Shown here in pieces: positions 7,211 through 14,570 of a DNA stretch of 14,570 nucleotides (within the stretch, counting starts at the first letter, position 1; each line of letters begins with the position of its first letter). Source of the DNA: an uncultured Pseudomonadota bacterium (GTDB lineage Bacteria > Pseudomonadota > Gammaproteobacteria > Burkholderiales > Methylophilaceae); assembly GCA_903854305.1 (NCBI GenBank), contig CAINWC010000004.1:1-14570 (forward strand). Reading direction: 5' to 3'. A program made the translations under genes and the position numbers. The notes under the pieces are model-generated. The model saw only the letters and a program-made list of their open reading frames with translations. It searched no databases and was not told where the DNA came from.

Positions 7211-8320
7211 ATGGCTTACTTTAACCAAGAACCAGCATTTAAACATGGCGACAGCCTTAAAGTGGGTATTTTGCTCGCCAACTTAGGTACACCTGATGCC
7301 GCCACAGCACCTGCTTTACGTCGATACTTAGGGCAATTTCTGATGGATAGGCGTGTGGTAGAAATTCCTCGTGCAATTTGGTGGTTTATATTAAATGGCA
7401 TTATTTTAGTGGTCCGCCCAAAAAAGTCTGCCGCTAAATATGCGCAAGTTTGGATGAATGAAGGCTCCCCTTTATTGGTACATGCGCAAAAACAAGCAAC
7501 AATGTTGCGCGGCTATTTAAGTCAAAAAATTAACTCGCCCTTTGCGGTTGAATTAGGCATGAGCTATGGCAACCCGAGCATGCAGTCAGCCATAGATAAA
7601 CTACGCGCGCAACATTGCGACCGTATTTTAGTATTCCCTTTATACCCACAATATGCCGCCAGCAGCACAGGAAGTGCGCTGGATGCGGTATGGCGCGTGT
7701 TACTTAAAACGCGCAATATGCCAGCCGTTCGCACTATTCGCCATTATCACGACCATCCTGCGTACATTGCCGCTTTGGCAGGCAGCGTACGCGAACATTG
7801 GCGACTTAACGGTGGCAAGCCCAATAAACTGGTGATGAGTTTTCATGGCCTCCCTAAATTTCACCTTCTCAAAGGCGATCCGTATCACTGCGAATGCCAT
7901 AAAACAGCACGGCTTCTGGCCGAGGCTTTAGCATTAAGTAAAGATGAATACACCGTTGCATTTCAATCCAGATTCGGCAAGCAAGAGTGGCTTAAGCCTT
8001 ATCTAGCAAGCACGTTGGCAGATTTAGGCAAAGCCAAAACCAAGCGCATCGATGTGATTTGCCCAGGTTTTAGTAGTGATTGCTTAGAAACTCTGGAAGA
8101 AATCGCCATGGAAGGCAAAGAAATATTCACCCATGCAGGTGGCGGCGAATATCATTACATTCCAGCACTCAACGAGAGCGAACCGTGGATACATACAATG
8201 ACGACGATTGCGCTTGAAAACTTACAGGGCTGGGTAAGTGCGGATTGGAATACAGCACAGGCAAAAGAAGTAGCTGAAATGACTAAATTACGCGCGCAAG
8301 CTATGGGTGCTAACGATTAG
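7211..8320 (+). CDS. hemH: Ferrochelatase
   Basis: Inserts Fe2+ into protoporphyrin IX, the last step of protoheme synthesis, at the cytoplasmic face of the membrane. It has 369 residues, long beside E. coli (320) but, as I recall, normal for betaproteobacteria. The N-terminal GILLANLGTPDA begins at residue 19. The metal-site His212 is in the MSFHGLP motif (209-215). A cysteine pair follows in YHCECHK, and DCLETLEEI (290-298) carries the catalytic acidic residues. FQSRFGKQEWLKPY (251-264) is also a family hallmark. The ATG at 7211 is the natural start; a Shine-Dalgarno sequence is not obvious. hemH follows hrcA by 76 bases and precedes hldD by 38 on the same strand, so read-through into the heptose genes is possible. 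Confidence 0.95.
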   Translation: MAYFNQEPAFKHGDSLKVGILLANLGTPDAATAPALRRYLGQFLMDRRVVEIPRAIWWFILNGIILVVRPKKSAAKYAQVWMNEGSPLLVHAQKQATMLRGYLSQKINSPFAVELGMSYGNPSMQSAIDKLRAQHCDRILVFPLYPQYAASSTGSALDAVWRVLLKTRNMPAVRTIRHYHDHPAYIAALAGSVREHWRLNGGKPNKLVMSFHGLPKFHLLKGDPYHCECHKTARLLAEALALSKDEYTVAFQSRFGKQEWLKPYLASTLADLGKAKTKRIDVICPGFSSDCLETLEEIAMEGKEIFTHAGGGEYHYIPALNESEPWIHTMTTIALENLQGWVSADWNTAQAKEVAEMTKLRAQAMGAND

Positions 8321-8358
8321 GCGTTATACTTTTGTTTTAGGCTCAGCAAAATAATATT

Positions 8359-9345
8359 ATGATTGTAATTACTGGCGGCGCTGGGATGATAGGCTCTATC
8401 ATCGCTTGGCAGCTTAATCAGCAAGACCGAGATGACATGGTTATTGTTGATCGCATCACGCATGAAGATCAATGGCAAAACTTGGTTAAACGCCAATATG
8501 TGCAATATTTGGATAAAGACCAACTGCTACCTTGGCTAGAAGGCCGTACGGATATTGAGGCCATTATTCACATGGGCGCGATTAGCGCCACTACCGAGCG
8601 TGATTTCAATAAACTGGTTGAAGCTAATATACATTATTCGCAAAATCTATGGACTTGGTGCGCTAACAACAAAGCTGCATTTTTCTATGCCAGTTCTGCT
8701 GCTACTTATGGTGATGGCGAGCATGGCTACGATGACGCTTCAATCGAAAATCTACGTCCGCTGAATGGTTACGGCTACTCTAAGCACTTTTTTGACCAAT
8801 GGGCTTTGCAGCAAGTAAGTAAAGGCTTACCTACGCCATCAGCATGGGCGGGGTTTAAATTCTTTAATGTCTATGGCCCAAATGAATACCACAAAGAACG
8901 CATGGCTAGCGTGGCATTTCACAGCTTTAACCAATTTAAAGAAACTGGTGCAGTCAAACTATTCAAAAGCCATAAAGAAGGTTATGACGATGGTATGCAA
9001 CTGCGCGACTTTGTGTATGTGAAAGATGCCGCTGCGGTTGTTGTCCATTTTTTAACATCAGCTTTAGCAGGAAAAGCATGCGTCAACAGTATTTATAACG
9101 TAGGCACAGGCAAAGCGCGCGCCTTTAAAGATTTAGCCACTAGCGTGATGACTAGCATGGGCAAAACACCCAATATTAACTACATTGATATGCCAGTAGA
9201 TTTGCAAGGAAGGTATCAATATTTTACCGAGGCAACCGCCACAAAACTGCGTGCTGCTGGCTATGACAAACCATTCCATAGCTTAGAAGTTGGCGTAAAA
9301 GATTACGTACAAAATTATCTGATGCATGATGATGCTTATTGCTAA
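8359..9345 (+). CDS. hldD: ADP-L-glycero-D-manno-heptose 6-epimerase
   Basis: Converts ADP-D-glycero-D-manno-heptose to the L-glycero form used for the LPS inner core; a cytoplasmic short-chain dehydrogenase-type enzyme. It has 328 residues (E. coli about 310). The nucleotide-binding loop GGAGMIG is at residues 6-12, the Ser of the catalytic set lies in ASSAATYG (111-118), and the Tyr138-x3-Lys142 pair is in YGYSK. KFFNVYGPNEYHK and QLRDFVYVKDAA further match HldD. The ATG at 8359 places the Rossmann loop right at the N-terminus, as expected, although no good ribosome binding site precedes it. It is the first gene of the heptose block, 38 bases after hemH and 72 before gmhA. Confidence 0.95.
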   Translation: MIVITGGAGMIGSIIAWQLNQQDRDDMVIVDRITHEDQWQNLVKRQYVQYLDKDQLLPWLEGRTDIEAIIHMGAISATTERDFNKLVEANIHYSQNLWTWCANNKAAFFYASSAATYGDGEHGYDDASIENLRPLNGYGYSKHFFDQWALQQVSKGLPTPSAWAGFKFFNVYGPNEYHKERMASVAFHSFNQFKETGAVKLFKSHKEGYDDGMQLRDFVYVKDAAAVVVHFLTSALAGKACVNSIYNVGTGKARAFKDLATSVMTSMGKTPNINYIDMPVDLQGRYQYFTEATATKLRAAGYDKPFHSLEVGVKDYVQNYLMHDDAYC

Positions 9346-9417
9346 AGTTGATTCTAACTTTGCAATCATCATTACTCCCTCCTTCGCTGGAACGAACAAT
9401 ATCAAAGAGAATTAAAA

Positions 9418-9996
9418 ATGAGCCAAACCATTCAATCTCAAACTGAATTTCTTCAGCGCGAACTACAAGCGCATACGGCCATGTTTGCACAGTTGCAAAG
9501 CATATTGCCACAAGTCATTGCCGTAGCGAATGAATTACGCGCAACCATGAAACGTGGCGGTAAAATCTTAATTATGGGTAACGGCGGCAGCGCGGCTGAT
9601 AGCCAGCACATTGCCGCAGAAATTGTCGGCCGCTATAAAAAAGAGCGTCGCGGCTTACCGGCAATCGCACTCACGACCGACACCTCCATCATTACCTCTA
9701 TCGGTAATGATTATGGCTACGACTATATTTTTGCACGCCAAATTGAGGCGCTTTGCCGCCCAGAAGATACCGTAATCGGCATCACAACCTCAGGCAATAG
9801 CAAAAATGTAGTGAATGCCATCATTGAAGCCAATGCGATTGGCGCAACGACCATAGGCTTAACTGGCGGCACAGGCGGAAAATTACAGGACTTATGTAAA
9901 TTCAATCTAGTGATGCCAAGTAGCGATACACCAAGGATTCAAGAGGCGCATATCTTTATTGGTCATAGTTTATGTGACATGTTGGAAGCTGATTAA
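9418..9996 (+). CDS. gmhA: Sedoheptulose 7-phosphate isomerase
   Basis: First step of heptose synthesis: sedoheptulose 7-phosphate to D-glycero-D-manno-heptose 7-phosphate, in the cytoplasm. It has 192 residues, the same length as the E. coli enzyme. It is a single SIS domain with the phosphate-binding loops NGGSAAD (55-61) and TTSGNS (123-128). Residues matching the known metal and catalytic set are His64 and Glu68 (SQHIAAE), Gln175 and His183 ([16 protein letters not shown]). AAAGAGA at 9404-9410 lies 7 bases before the ATG and probably serves as the ribosome binding site. It sits between hldD and hldE, 41 bases before the latter. It could be confused with DiaA, another SIS protein, but length, motifs and neighbours favour GmhA. 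Confidence 0.93.
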   Translation: MSQTIQSQTEFLQRELQAHTAMFAQLQSILPQVIAVANELRATMKRGGKILIMGNGGSAADSQHIAAEIVGRYKKERRGLPAIALTTDTSIITSIGNDYGYDYIFARQIEALCRPEDTVIGITTSGNSKNVVNAIIEANAIGATTIGLTGGTGGKLQDLCKFNLVMPSSDTPRIQEAHIFIGHSLCDMLEAD

Positions 9997-10037
9997 GCGA
10001 TGTTTAAAGTAGCAGATTTACTTAAGGTTATTCCAGC

Positions 10038-11501
10038 ATGAATGCACATTTGATTGAAGCGGTACGTCACTTTAGCGATAGTAGAAAATTGGTATTAGTC
10101 ATTGGCGACGTAATGCTAGACCGCTATTTAATGGGTAGCGTGAATCGCATTTCACCAGAAGCACCTGTGCCAGTCGTGCTACTTAAAAAATCTGAAGACC
10201 GTGCCGGAGGCGCAGCAAACGTAGCGGCTAATTTAAGCGGTTTAGGTTTGCATACGCAAATCATAGGCTGCATTGGTGACGACGCTACTGGTATAACGCT
10301 CAAACAAATCATTGCAAATTCTGGCGTTGATACTGAACTGGTGATGCGCTCTAAACAAAGGCCCACCATTTCTAAAACCAGAGTGATGAGCGGCAATCAA
10401 CAGATCGTGCGTATTGATGATGAAAGCGCATCGGCATTCACTTTAAAAGAGAATGAGCAATTACTAAACCATGTAGAAAACGCTCTTAGCAACAAGCCTG
10501 CTATGGTGATTTTGTCTGATTATGCAAAAGGCTTATTAAGCGACGCCTCATGCCAAGCCATTATTCAGCAATGCAAGCAATTGGGTATTCCTGTCATCGC
10601 AGATCCTAAAGGCCGTGACTACAGTAAATATCAAGGCGCTAGCGCACTGACACCCAATAAAAAAGAAACTGCCGAAGCTTGCGGTGTGGACATGCATGAA
10701 ACTGAGGCTTTATTACAAGCTGCAAAACAACTTAAAGAAAAGTTAGGTTTAGATTTTCTAGCGGTAACGCGCGGTGAAGAAGGCATTTCGTTTATTGACT
10801 CACAACATATCGAGCATATTCCTGCCACGGCAAAAAAAGTATTCGACGTTTCCGGCGCGGGTGACACGGTGATTGCGACCCTTGCCGCTGGCTTGGTGCA
10901 TGGCTTAACCGCGCATGATGCGCTGCAACTGGCTAACATAGCTGCCGCTATCGTCGTGGGTAAAGTGGGTACGGTACCCGTTACACAAGCTGAGCTATTG
11001 AAAGCGTTAGTCAGTGAAGATGGTCAATCTCAAGCGGATAAAATTTGCGATAAAACCCAATTGGTCGCATTGGTGAAGCATTGGAAAGAAAACCACCAAA
11101 AAATAGTCTTCACCAATGGCTGCTTCGATTTACTGCACGCGGGCCATGTCACTTATTTGGAAGCCGCAAAAAAAACTGGCGACAAGCTCATTCTGGGTCT
11201 GAACACGGATCGATCTGTCAGTGCGCTAAAAGGCCCAACCAGACCCGTCATCCACGAACAAGATCGAGCTCGGGTTTTAGCCGCACTTGCCGCTGTAGAT
11301 GCGGTGATTTTGTTTGATGAAGATACGCCATTACAGTTAATTGATGCAATTCGCCCTGACATCATCGTAAAAGGTGACGATTACACGGAAGATCAAGTGG
11401 TGGGTGGCACAGAGGTGAAGTCTTGGGGCGGGAGCGTTAAGTTAATTCCCTTAGTTCAAGGCCGCAGCACTAGCAATATCATCAAAAAACTGGGCACTTA
11501 A
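10038..11501 (+). CDS. hldE: Bifunctional heptose 7-phosphate kinase / heptose 1-phosphate adenylyltransferase
   Basis: Performs two cytoplasmic steps of ADP-heptose synthesis: phosphorylation at C1 and, after GmhB dephosphorylation, ADP transfer from ATP. It has 487 residues, a full-length fusion (E. coli 477). The N-terminal ribokinase-like domain (about 1-320) shows GDVMLDRY (23-30), RISPEAPVPVV, the RAGGAANVAANL segment and the catalytic GAGD (273-276). The C-terminal cytidylyltransferase-like domain (about 345-487) starts with FTNGCFDLLHAGH; its HAGH (367-370) is the nucleotide-binding HxGH motif. It closes with GRSTSNII. The ATG at 10038 has AAGG ten bases upstream. Its stop is one base before waaF, so the two are almost certainly translated from one message. 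Many betaproteobacteria carry separate hldA and hldC instead. Confidence 0.95.
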   Translation: MNAHLIEAVRHFSDSRKLVLVIGDVMLDRYLMGSVNRISPEAPVPVVLLKKSEDRAGGAANVAANLSGLGLHTQIIGCIGDDATGITLKQIIANSGVDTELVMRSKQRPTISKTRVMSGNQQIVRIDDESASAFTLKENEQLLNHVENALSNKPAMVILSDYAKGLLSDASCQAIIQQCKQLGIPVIADPKGRDYSKYQGASALTPNKKETAEACGVDMHETEALLQAAKQLKEKLGLDFLAVTRGEEGISFIDSQHIEHIPATAKKVFDVSGAGDTVIATLAAGLVHGLTAHDALQLANIAAAIVVGKVGTVPVTQAELLKALVSEDGQSQADKICDKTQLVALVKHWKENHQKIVFTNGCFDLLHAGHVTYLEAAKKTGDKLILGLNTDRSVSALKGPTRPVIHEQDRARVLAALAAVDAVILFDEDTPLQLIDAIRPDIIVKGDDYTEDQVVGGTEVKSWGGSVKLIPLVQGRSTSNIIKKLGT

Positions 11502-11502
11502 C

Positions 11503-12528
11503 ATGATGTCTGCGGCAACATCGACATCACCAAAAATATTGGTACTAGGCCCTGCTTGGGTGGGCGACATGGTGCTCGCGCAAAGCTTATTCAAAACACT
11601 GAAAGCGAATAATTCAAATTGCATCATTGATGTTGCTGCGCCGCCTTGGACATTACCCCTAATTGAGCGTATGCCTGAAGTGAATAAAGGCATCGCCTTG
11701 CCTTTTAAGCACGGGCAGTTTGCATTGTTTGAGCGTATTAAATTTGGTAAAAGTTTGCGTCAAGAGGGCTATACGCAAGCGATTATTCTGACCAACTCAT
11801 TCAAATCGGCCATCTTGCCTTTTGCGGCCAACATTCCGCAACGGACCAGCTTTTTAGGCGAAATGCGCTACGGCTTAATTAATGATATTCGACCCCTGGA
11901 TAAAGCAAAGTTGCCGCGCACGGTAGACCGGTTTGTGACTTTAGGCCTAAAAACGAATGCAACATTAGCTACCGAGTTACCAAACCCTGCACTAATCTCA
12001 AATAAAGAAAATGCCTTAGCAACTTTACAGAAACTAGGGGTTGCAAACCCAAAAAGTAACATTTTAGGGCTTTGCCCTGGCGCTGAATATGGCGAAGCAA
12101 AACGCTGGCCCGCTGAATATTACGCAGAAGTCGCCCGTGAAGCGCTAAATAAAGGCTGGCAGGTTTGGCTATTTGGCTCAGATAAAGATATTCCTGTCAC
12201 AACAGCAATCAATCAACTAACACAGAACCAATGTTTAGATTTAGGCGGGAAAACCAACCTTAGCGAAGCCATTGATTTAATGTCGCTTTGCGATGCGGTA
12301 GTCAGTAATGACTCTGGTCTGATGCATGTTGCCGCTGCACTGGATAAAAAACTGGTGGCTATTTACGGTTCATCAAACCCGCACCATACGCCACCCATGA
12401 ACAGCAAAGCGGTGGTTGAATATTTAGGGCTGGAATGCAGCCCATGTTTTAAAAGAATCTGCCCACTTAAACACTTGAACTGCTTAAAACTGATTCAACC
12501 TAGCAGCGTCATTGCTGACTTAAAATGA
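11503..12528 (+). CDS. waaF: ADP-heptose:LPS heptosyltransferase II
   Basis: Transfers the second L,D-heptose onto the LPS inner core at the cytoplasmic face of the inner membrane. It has 341 residues (E. coli 348). A GT9-family fold is indicated by LGPAWVGDMVLAQSLF (15-30), including the conserved Asp22. The donor-site region is GAEYGEAKRWP (193-203), then SNDSGLMHVAAAL (268-280) and YGSSNPHHTPP. A Cys-rich segment (ECSPCFKRICPLKHLNCL, 311-328) is typical of WaaF and helps separate it from WaaC. The start may be ATG 11503 or the next codon, ATG 11506. It begins one base after the hldE stop and ends tail-to-tail, four bases from the HAD gene on the other strand. Confidence 0.93.
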   Translation: MMSAATSTSPKILVLGPAWVGDMVLAQSLFKTLKANNSNCIIDVAAPPWTLPLIERMPEVNKGIALPFKHGQFALFERIKFGKSLRQEGYTQAIILTNSFKSAILPFAANIPQRTSFLGEMRYGLINDIRPLDKAKLPRTVDRFVTLGLKTNATLATELPNPALISNKENALATLQKLGVANPKSNILGLCPGAEYGEAKRWPAEYYAEVAREALNKGWQVWLFGSDKDIPVTTAINQLTQNQCLDLGGKTNLSEAIDLMSLCDAVVSNDSGLMHVAAALDKKLVAIYGSSNPHHTPPMNSKAVVEYLGLECSPCFKRICPLKHLNCLKLIQPSSVIADLK

Positions 12529-12532
12529 TGAG

Positions 12533-13195
12533 TTATGCCAACAGATTGCTAATGCCACCTAGGACTTTAATCTGATTAGTGGCACAATATTCTCGCCAGT
12601 CAGCCACTTCTGTCCAATCACTTAGAAAAATAAAATCTAAGCCAGCGCGGGTAGCCGCTTCAAAATCATATTTGCTATCGCCTAAAAATAAAGCCGGAAA
12701 CTGCAGATTGCCATTGGTTTTTTCACGAGCAAGTACCTCGTCCTTATTATCTGGACTGCCAAACAGGCCGCCATCAAACAAGTTGGCTAGATTGCGTTTA
12801 GCGAATAAGGTTCTAATCTCTTGCTGATCTCCACCTGAAAGTATTAACCATTTCGCACTGGGCGTTGTTTCGCGTAACACAACCAAACCATCGGCTATCT
12901 TGCACTCCATTAACCCCACTTCCAATTCACGACCAAACTCATCTAACAACGCTTGAATAGCCTCATTAGTGGCTGCTTGGTTTAGAATCTCGCGCAGATA
13001 ATAATCAAACTTGTGATAACGTGAAATGCCACCCAGCCTCACGTGGTAATCAACCAATGCTTGCGCCTGCTCATCAGTTGCGCCTAGGTTTTTAGCGGTG
13101 CGAAAATAAGCTTCAGTTTTCACCACGTTAGAATCAAGCACTACGCCATCGCAATCGAACACAATGGATTTATATTGTTGTATTTCTTTGTTCAA
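12533..13195 (-). CDS. HAD-superfamily phosphatase-like protein
   Basis: A 220-residue HAD hydrolase with a helical C1-type cap. Motif I DCDGV gives Asp14 and Asp16, Ser120 in LILSGGD is motif II, Lys151 is motif III, and GDSKYD gives Asp173 and Asp177, so the catalytic set is complete. The cap region holds VDYHVRLGGISRYHKFDYYL (49-68), a pattern I associate with HAD phosphatases in surface-glycan and sugar-nucleotide clusters. It is not GmhB-like: GmhB has a short DRDGT opening and no such cap. The start is a TTG at 13195, supported by AGGA at 13205-13202 with six bases between. No ATG lies near the N-terminus. It is convergent with waaF and separated from eda by a terminator, so it seems to be its own transcription unit. 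Substrate unknown. Confidence 0.8.
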   Translation of the reverse strand: MNKEIQQYKSIVFDCDGVVLDSNVVKTEAYFRTAKNLGATDEQAQALVDYHVRLGGISRYHKFDYYLREILNQAATNEAIQALLDEFGRELEVGLMECKIADGLVVLRETTPSAKWLILSGGDQQEIRTLFAKRNLANLFDGGLFGSPDNKDEVLAREKTNGNLQFPALFLGDSKYDFEAATRAGLDFIFLSDWTEVADWREYCATNQIKVLGGISNLLA

Positions 13196-13201
13196 AATTA
13201 A

Positions 13202-13205
13202 TCCT
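13202..13205 (-). promoter_or_regulatory. Ribosome binding site deciding the TTG start of the HAD gene
   Basis: On the minus strand AGGA lies six bases before the TTG at 13195-13193. Because there is no in-frame ATG near the N-terminus, this site is the main support for a non-ATG start. Confidence 0.55.
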
Positions 13206-13272
13206 AAACTTTAGCGCTAACCTAGAACCAAAGGTTTAATGAAAATTTAATAAAGGTTCAATCCAATAAAAA

Positions 13273-13309
13273 AGGGTTTTGACCTTAGAAAATCTAAGGT
13301 CAAAACCCT
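13273..13309 (-). terminator. Intrinsic terminator after eda
   Basis: A perfect 17-bp inverted repeat: AGGGTTTTGACCTTAGA (13273-13289), loop AAA, and its exact complement (13293-13309). On the minus strand the stem is followed by TTTTTTATT, a proper U tract, so it ends the edd-eda transcript 34 bases after the eda stop. On the plus strand it is followed by GATTATAACG, with no T run, so it is one-directional. It separates eda from the HAD gene. Confidence 0.9.
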
Positions 13310-13342
13310 GATTATAACGACAAGCTTTAAAAATCAGCTAAA

Positions 13343-13969
13343 TTAAGCCGCTTTAATAGCACTCGCTTCTTTAGCTAATTTAGTAATATGCGCCCAGTCG
13401 CCACGCGCCACAGCATCTGCCGGTGTCAGCCAAGTACCGCCACACACTACCACATTAGGTAAGGCCAAAAATTGTGGTGCAGAGTCAACAGTTACACCAC
13501 CTGTAGGGCAGAATTTAACATCGCCGAATGGGCCAGAAAAACCTTTAAGCAAGTTAATGCCGCCTACGGCAACCGCTGGAAATAATTTCAAGAAATAATA
13601 ATCGTCGGCATTGGCCATCATAATTTCAGAGCCGGTAGAAACACCTGGCAATAATGGCAAGCCGATTGAGCGTGCAAATTGACCTAATTCACTGGTATAA
13701 CCAGGACTCACGGCAAATTGACAACCGGCGTCTTTAGAAGCTTGAGCATCTTTGTTGTTGCGCACGGTGCCTGAACCCATAATAGCCTCCGGCAACGCCT
13801 TGGCAATAGCTTCCATGCCGGCAAGTGCGCATGATGTGCGTAGCGTGATTTCTAACACTCTAATGCCGCCTTCAAGCAAGGCTGCTGCCATCGGCACGGC
13901 ATCTTCTACGCGATTGATAACAATAACTGGAATAACTGGGCCGTAATTGGCTAAATCTAATGTGTTCAT
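13343..13969 (-). CDS. eda: 2-keto-3-deoxy-6-phosphogluconate aldolase
   Basis: Splits KDPG into pyruvate and glyceraldehyde 3-phosphate, the last step of the Entner-Doudoroff pathway; a cytoplasmic class I aldolase. It has 208 residues, close to the usual 210-215. Glu40 in VLEITLRT is the general acid/base, Arg44 binds substrate, and Lys128 in FLKLFPA is the Schiff-base lysine. GSGTV (66-69 region) and CPTGGV (154-159) are the phosphate-binding loops. Some homologues also cleave 4-hydroxy-2-oxoglutarate. The ATG at 13969 has AAGG upstream, but at a long 13-base distance. It follows edd by 72 bases with its own predicted promoter in that gap. In RuMP-cycle methylotrophs this enzyme serves the sugar-phosphate cleavage branch; that role is inferred here. 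Confidence 0.95.
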   Translation of the reverse strand: MNTLDLANYGPVIPVIVINRVEDAVPMAAALLEGGIRVLEITLRTSCALAGMEAIAKALPEAIMGSGTVRNNKDAQASKDAGCQFAVSPGYTSELGQFARSIGLPLLPGVSTGSEIMMANADDYYFLKLFPAVAVGGINLLKGFSGPFGDVKFCPTGGVTVDSAPQFLALPNVVVCGGTWLTPADAVARGDWAHITKLAKEASAIKAA

Positions 13970-13998
13970 GCTGAGTTTATTACCTTAAAAATAATTAA

Positions 13999-14027
13999 TT
14001 TATACAACTAAATATATATTGTGACAA
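13999..14027 (-). promoter_or_regulatory. Predicted internal sigma-70 promoter of eda
   Basis: On the minus strand -35 TTGTCA (14027-14022), a 17-base spacer and -10 TATAAA (14004-13999), each hexamer matching consensus at 5 of 6 positions. It lies between the edd stop and the eda start, giving a leader of roughly 20-25 bases. The -35 overlaps a perfect palindrome CAAAGCTTTG (14025-14034), which could be a protein-binding site. Confidence 0.6.
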
Positions 14028-14041
14028 AGCTTTGCTTTTAA

Positions 14042-14570
14042 CTAAAGCCAAGTGATTGCGCCCTCTTCGGCGGAAAGTACATTGCGTCTCATACCACCAA
14101 ACAACTCACGACCAATACCATGCGCATTATGATGACGCTTACTATCGGACAATTCTTCTACTTCACGCTCTGCCCAAGTATCTTCATCAACCAACACATT
14201 AAGCTGTCCAACAACCGCATTTAGTCGAATAATGTCACCATTACGAATCTTTGCAAGTGGTCCGCCGGCACTCGCCTCTGGACTTAAATGAATCGCGGCT
14301 GGAATCTTACCTGAAGCGCCACTCATGCGGCCATCAGTGACAATTGCTACCATAAAACCTTTATTTTGCAGCACAGCTAACGGCGGTGTAAGTTTGTGTA
14401 GTTCTGGCATACCGTTGGCTTTAGGGCCTTGGAATCGTACCACGGCGATGAAATCGCGCTCAAGTTCACCACGGTCAAATGCGGCTAACAACTCTTCTTG
14501 CGCATCAAAAATGATTGCAGGTGCTTCAATAATATGGCGATCTTCAGGCACTGCTGAAATTTTAATCACA
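14042..14570 (-). CDS. edd: 6-phosphogluconate dehydratase, C-terminal part
   Basis: Dehydrates 6-phosphogluconate to KDPG using an Fe-S cluster, the step before Eda. Only the last 176 codons or so (including the TAG stop) are in the window; the gene continues past the right edge, so no start is assigned. The visible part is the C-terminal swivel domain of the IlvD/Edd family: [19 protein letters not shown], then [23 protein letters not shown] and [19 protein letters not shown]. The ending [21 protein letters not shown] matches Edd rather than dihydroxy-acid dehydratase (IlvD), and the adjacent eda supports this. The N-terminal cluster-binding cysteines are outside the window. Confidence 0.9.
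   Translation of the reverse strand, partial: VIKISAVPEDRHIIEAPAIIFDAQEELLAAFDRGELERDFIAVVRFQGPKANGMPELHKLTPPLAVLQNKGFMVAIVTDGRMSGASGKIPAAIHLSPEASAGGPLAKIRNGDIIRLNAVVGQLNVLVDEDTWAEREVEELSDSKRHHNAHGIGRELFGGMRRNVLSAEEGAITWL

Noticed and set aside
10631..10939. Minus-strand open frame inside hldE, and similar antisense frames inside recN, dapB and nadK
   Set aside because: They overlap well-conserved genes on the other strand and show no domain or ribosome site of their own.

Overview
This window reads as an ordinary chromosomal housekeeping region of a Gram-negative proteobacterium, most likely a betaproteobacterium. The mixture of a lipopolysaccharide (LPS) heptose block, Fur divergent from bamE, nadK-recN divergent from hrcA, and an Entner-Doudoroff edd-eda pair fits the methylotrophic Methylophilaceae (Methylotenera-like). 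That placement is an inference from gene content, order and moderate-to-low GC, not from a search. I see no tRNA, rRNA, insertion sequence, phage gene or CRISPR array, and no gene-free gap longer than about 185 bases.

Left part (1-2735), all on the minus strand: bamE (outer-membrane assembly lipoprotein with a long extra tail), dapB (lysine/peptidoglycan precursor synthesis), a DUF2238/YjdF-type membrane protein, then the start of carA (carbamoyl phosphate synthesis), which runs off the left edge. carA has its own well-formed promoter directly after the membrane-protein gene, and a strong hairpin lies in its predicted leader.

Middle part (2736-8320): fur is divergent from bamE. nadK and recN form a minus-strand pair, and hrcA is divergent from nadK. 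hemH (last step of heme synthesis) follows on the plus strand.

Right part (8359-12528), plus strand: hldD, gmhA, bifunctional hldE and waaF. These make ADP-L-glycero-D-manno-heptose and transfer the second inner-core heptose. The one pathway enzyme not seen is the heptose bisphosphate phosphatase GmhB. A HAD-family phosphatase-like gene lies tail-to-tail with waaF, but its sequence is not GmhB-like.

Far right (13273-14570), minus strand: the end of edd, then eda with its own near-consensus promoter in the gap, closed by a 17-bp perfect-stem intrinsic terminator. Together they split 6-phosphogluconate into pyruvate and glyceraldehyde 3-phosphate; in RuMP-cycle methylotrophs this is a known cleavage branch.

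I did not find a convincing undescribed system. The points most worth a second look are the carA leader, the BamE tail, the HAD gene at the LPS block, the eda promoter, and the unusual start regions of nadK, hrcA and the HAD gene.
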